Assembly: GCF_019343105.1 (NCBI RefSeq)
Contig: NZ_CP073764.1
Coordinates: forward strand, 1,922,001 to 1,986,000
Direction: 5' to 3'
DNA: 64,000 nt
From: Methylovirgula sp. HY1
GTDB lineage: Bacteria; Pseudomonadota; Alphaproteobacteria; Rhizobiales; Beijerinckiaceae
The notes under the pieces were generated by a model. The model ran no database searches. It saw nothing but the letters and a program-made list of their open reading frames with translations, and was not told the DNA's origin. Both the position numbers and the translations under genes were made by a program. Numbering within the stretch: position 1 is the first letter of the stretch; every line of letters begins with the position of its first letter. Shown one piece after another: positions 62,277-64,000 of this stretch.

Positions 62277-62750
62277 ATGGAAAAGATTCCGATGACGGTG
62301 CAGGGATATTCCGTCCTCGAACAGGAATTGAAGCAGCGTCAGCAAGTCGAGAGGCCCCGCATCATCCAGGCGATCTCGGAAGCGCGGAGTCACGGCGATT
62401 TGTCGGAAAACGCCGAATATCACGCGGCTAAAGAAGCGCAGTCGCTGAATGAAGGGCGGATCGCCGAACTCGAGGACAAATTGTCCCGCGCGGAAGTGAT
62501 CGACGTCACCAAACTTTCCGGTTCGACGATCATGTTCGGCGCCACCGTGACCCTCATCGACGAGGATACGGAAGAACAGAAGGTCTACCAGATCGTCGGC
62601 GAATCGGAAGCCGATGTGAAAAGCGGCCGCGTCTCGATCACCTCACCCACCGCCCGCGCCCTGATCGGCAAGAAGGTCGGCGATACCGTCGAGGTCAATA
62701 CGCCCGGCGGCGGCAAAAGCTATGAGATTTTGAAGATCGCGTTCGGCTAG
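62277..62750 (+). CDS. greA: Transcription elongation factor GreA
   Basis: A 157-residue protein. An N-terminal coiled coil carries the acidic tip residues within [20 protein letters not shown] that enter the RNA polymerase secondary channel and stimulate cleavage of backtracked RNA. The C-terminal FKBP-like domain ([38 protein letters not shown]) is complete. The ATG at 62277 or 62292 could start it. A 10-bp hairpin follows 40 bases after the stop. Confidence 0.97.
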   Translation: MEKIPMTVQGYSVLEQELKQRQQVERPRIIQAISEARSHGDLSENAEYHAAKEAQSLNEGRIAELEDKLSRAEVIDVTKLSGSTIMFGATVTLIDEDTEEQKVYQIVGESEADVKSGRVSITSPTARALIGKKVGDTVEVNTPGGGKSYEILKIAFG

Positions 62751-62790
62751 CGCATGGCCTGGAAAAGTCCATAGACCTTTCCGACATTTC

Positions 62791-62814
62791 AGCCATCGGA
62801 CAAATCCGATGGCT
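62791..62814 (+). terminator. Hairpin downstream of greA
   Basis: AGCCATCGGA-caaa-TCCGATGGCT is a perfect 10-bp stem with a 4-base loop. No T-run follows, so it may be a weak terminator or 3' protective structure. Confidence 0.6.
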
Positions 62815-62963
62815 CGTTGCCAATATGCGCGTTTTTCGTGAAAGAGAGCCAATCCGGCCCGCAGCTTTAGGCCGAACACGCGCGAGGAGGTATCCTCCGC
62901 GCATCAAGCACAGGGCTGGCAACGATCGGCCGTATCGGCCTGAACATCGAGGCTGGAATAAAA

Positions 62964-63040
62964 TGGTCGGAGTGAGAGGATTCGAACCTCCGACCCCCTC
63001 GTCCCGAACGAGGTGCGCTACCAGGCTGCGCTACACTCCG
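62964..63040 (-). tRNA. tRNA-Pro (CGG)
   Basis: A 77-nt cloverleaf on the minus strand. The acceptor CGGAGTG pairs with CACTCCG, followed by A and an encoded CCA. The D-loop has AGCCTGGTAGC, and the anticodon stem CCTCG/CGAGG holds the loop TTCGGGA with anticodon CGG. The T-arm is GGAGGTTCGAATCCTC. It reads proline codon CCG, the favoured one in GC-rich genomes. Confidence 0.97.
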
Positions 63041-63128
63041 ACAAGCCAGCTCAGCGCCGGTTCCTGATCGACGCCTTATAGCGGCGTGCGACGGCGCCCG
63101 CAAGAGTCCGGCGCCCGCATCGCAGAAT

Positions 63129-64000
63129 TTAAGGAGCGCCGGCGCCTTCGCTCGTCCGAGCCGGTGCGGATTCGATCTTCGCGACGCCTGCTTTGACGGC
63201 TAGCTGCACTTTTTCGAAAGCGCGGACCTCGATCTGCCGCACACGCTCGCGGGAAATGTCGAATTCATCCGACAATTGCTCGAGCGTGATCGGCTCATCG
63301 GAGAGCCGCCGGGCCTCGAAGATACGCCGTTCGCGATCGTTGAGGACATTCAGCGCCTGATGCAGGGCTCCGAGTCGATTGTCGGACTCCTCGCGGTCGG
63401 CAAGCAGCTTCTCCTGGCTCACGCCATCATCGACGAGCCAATCCTGCCATTCGCCTTCGCCCTCCTCGCGCAAGGGCGTATTGAGCGAGGCATCGCCGGA
63501 CATGCGGCGATTCATGTCGATGACATCCTGCTGGGGAACGCCGAGACGGGTGGCGATCTTTTCCACCTGATCGGGACGCATGTCGCCATCCTCGAGCGCC
63601 GAGATCTGGCTCTTCGCCTTGCGCAGGTTGAAGAACAGCTTCTTCTGGCTCGCGGTGGTGCCCATTTTCACGAGCGACCAGGAGCGCAGGATATATTCTT
63701 GAATCGACGCCCTGATCCACCACATGGCATAGGTGGCCAGCCGAAAGCCGCGGTCCGGCTCGAACCGCTTGACCGCTTGCATAAGGCCGACATTGCCTTC
63801 CGAGATCACCTCGCCGATCGGCAGCCCATAGCCGCGATAGCCCATGGCGATCTTGGCGACGAGACGCAAATGCGAAGTCACGAGCCGGTGCGCGGCCTCG
63901 GGATCCTCATGCTCGCGCCAACGTTTGGCGAGCATATATTCCTCTTGCGGCTCCAGCATGGGGAACCGCCGAATTTCATTGAGATAGCGTGCAAGCCCAT
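63129..64000 (-). CDS. rpoH: RNA polymerase sigma-32 factor (5' end outside the window)
   Basis: At least 290 residues are visible, and the frame stays open to the window edge (GLARYLNEIRRFPMLEP). The region 2 motif EGNVGLMQAVKRFEPDRGFRLATYAMWWIRASIQEYIL and the RpoH box region QKKLFFNLRKAK that discriminates heat-shock sigma factors are clear. Region 4 is DISRERVRQIEVRAFEKVQ. It directs transcription of heat-shock genes. Alphaproteobacteria often have two or more rpoH copies; which one this is cannot be told. Confidence 0.96.
   Translation of the reverse strand, partial: GLARYLNEIRRFPMLEPQEEYMLAKRWREHEDPEAAHRLVTSHLRLVAKIAMGYRGYGLPIGEVISEGNVGLMQAVKRFEPDRGFRLATYAMWWIRASIQEYILRSWSLVKMGTTASQKKLFFNLRKAKSQISALEDGDMRPDQVEKIATRLGVPQQDVIDMNRRMSGDASLNTPLREEGEGEWQDWLVDDGVSQEKLLADREESDNRLGALHQALNVLNDRERRIFEARRLSDEPITLEQLSDEFDISRERVRQIEVRAFEKVQLAVKAGVAKIESAPARTSEGAGAP

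Overview
The window is GC-rich chromosomal DNA with dense, well-spaced genes and clear Shine-Dalgarno sites. It looks like an alphaproteobacterium of the order Hyphomicrobiales (Rhizobiales). The grounds are a red-type (form IC) Rubisco operon with CbbX, a C4-pathway 5-aminolevulinate synthase, an IalB-family protein, the GluQ-RS/RpoH/GreA housekeeping set, a ligase-associated Lhr-like helicase with PdeM, and palindromic intergenic repeats of a kind common in that order. A Beijerinckiaceae-like facultative autotroph or C1/C2 user is a reasonable guess, but the genus cannot be fixed from this sequence.

Layout. 0-5 kb: end of a 2'-5' RNA ligase gene, an exported pentapeptide-repeat protein, a Crp/Fnr regulator, and ethanolamine ammonia-lyase eutB and eutC with a small antisense gene between them. 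5-11 kb: cold-shock protein, two small conserved proteins, mog, and a fused ATP-grasp/alpha-E protein translationally coupled to a transglutaminase. 11-21 kb: a secreted protein, pdeM and the Lhr-like helicase, an acyl-CoA ligase, a SphA-like outer-membrane protein, a solitary pqqC behind a possible attenuator, gluQ, and a gene-poor stretch. 21-25 kb: an esterase, etfB-etfA, a 3-hydroxyacyl-CoA dehydrogenase and an HNH endonuclease.

25.5-36.3 kb: the metabolic centre, a minus-strand operon cbbF-cbbP-cbbT-cbbA-cbbL-cbbS-cbbX-cbbE(rpe)-cbbY with cbbR divergent. It encodes Rubisco, its activase, the phosphatase that removes inhibitory sugar phosphates and most of the RuBP-regenerating enzymes. 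An OxlT-like oxalate/formate transporter lies next to cbbR.

36-45 kb: a glycosyltransferase-like protein, the remains of a two-component system, a cyclopropane fatty acid synthase, a UDP-glucuronate epimerase, two exported low-complexity Gly-rich proteins and hemA. 45-54 kb: a solitary single-chain restriction-modification enzyme next to a cluster of palindromic repeats, then uvrB, an IalB-family protein and small membrane proteins. 54-64 kb: aspartate-type aminotransferase, a chemotaxis receptor, a DUF2237 protein, carB, greA, tRNA-Pro(CGG) and rpoH (running out of the window).

No insertion sequence, prophage or CRISPR array was seen. The most unusual items are the modular dispersed repeat family, twin 24-bp palindromes upstream of mog, a decayed histidine kinase/response regulator pair with an in-frame TGA, the mosaic restriction-modification gene, and the attenuator-like leader upstream of pqqC.
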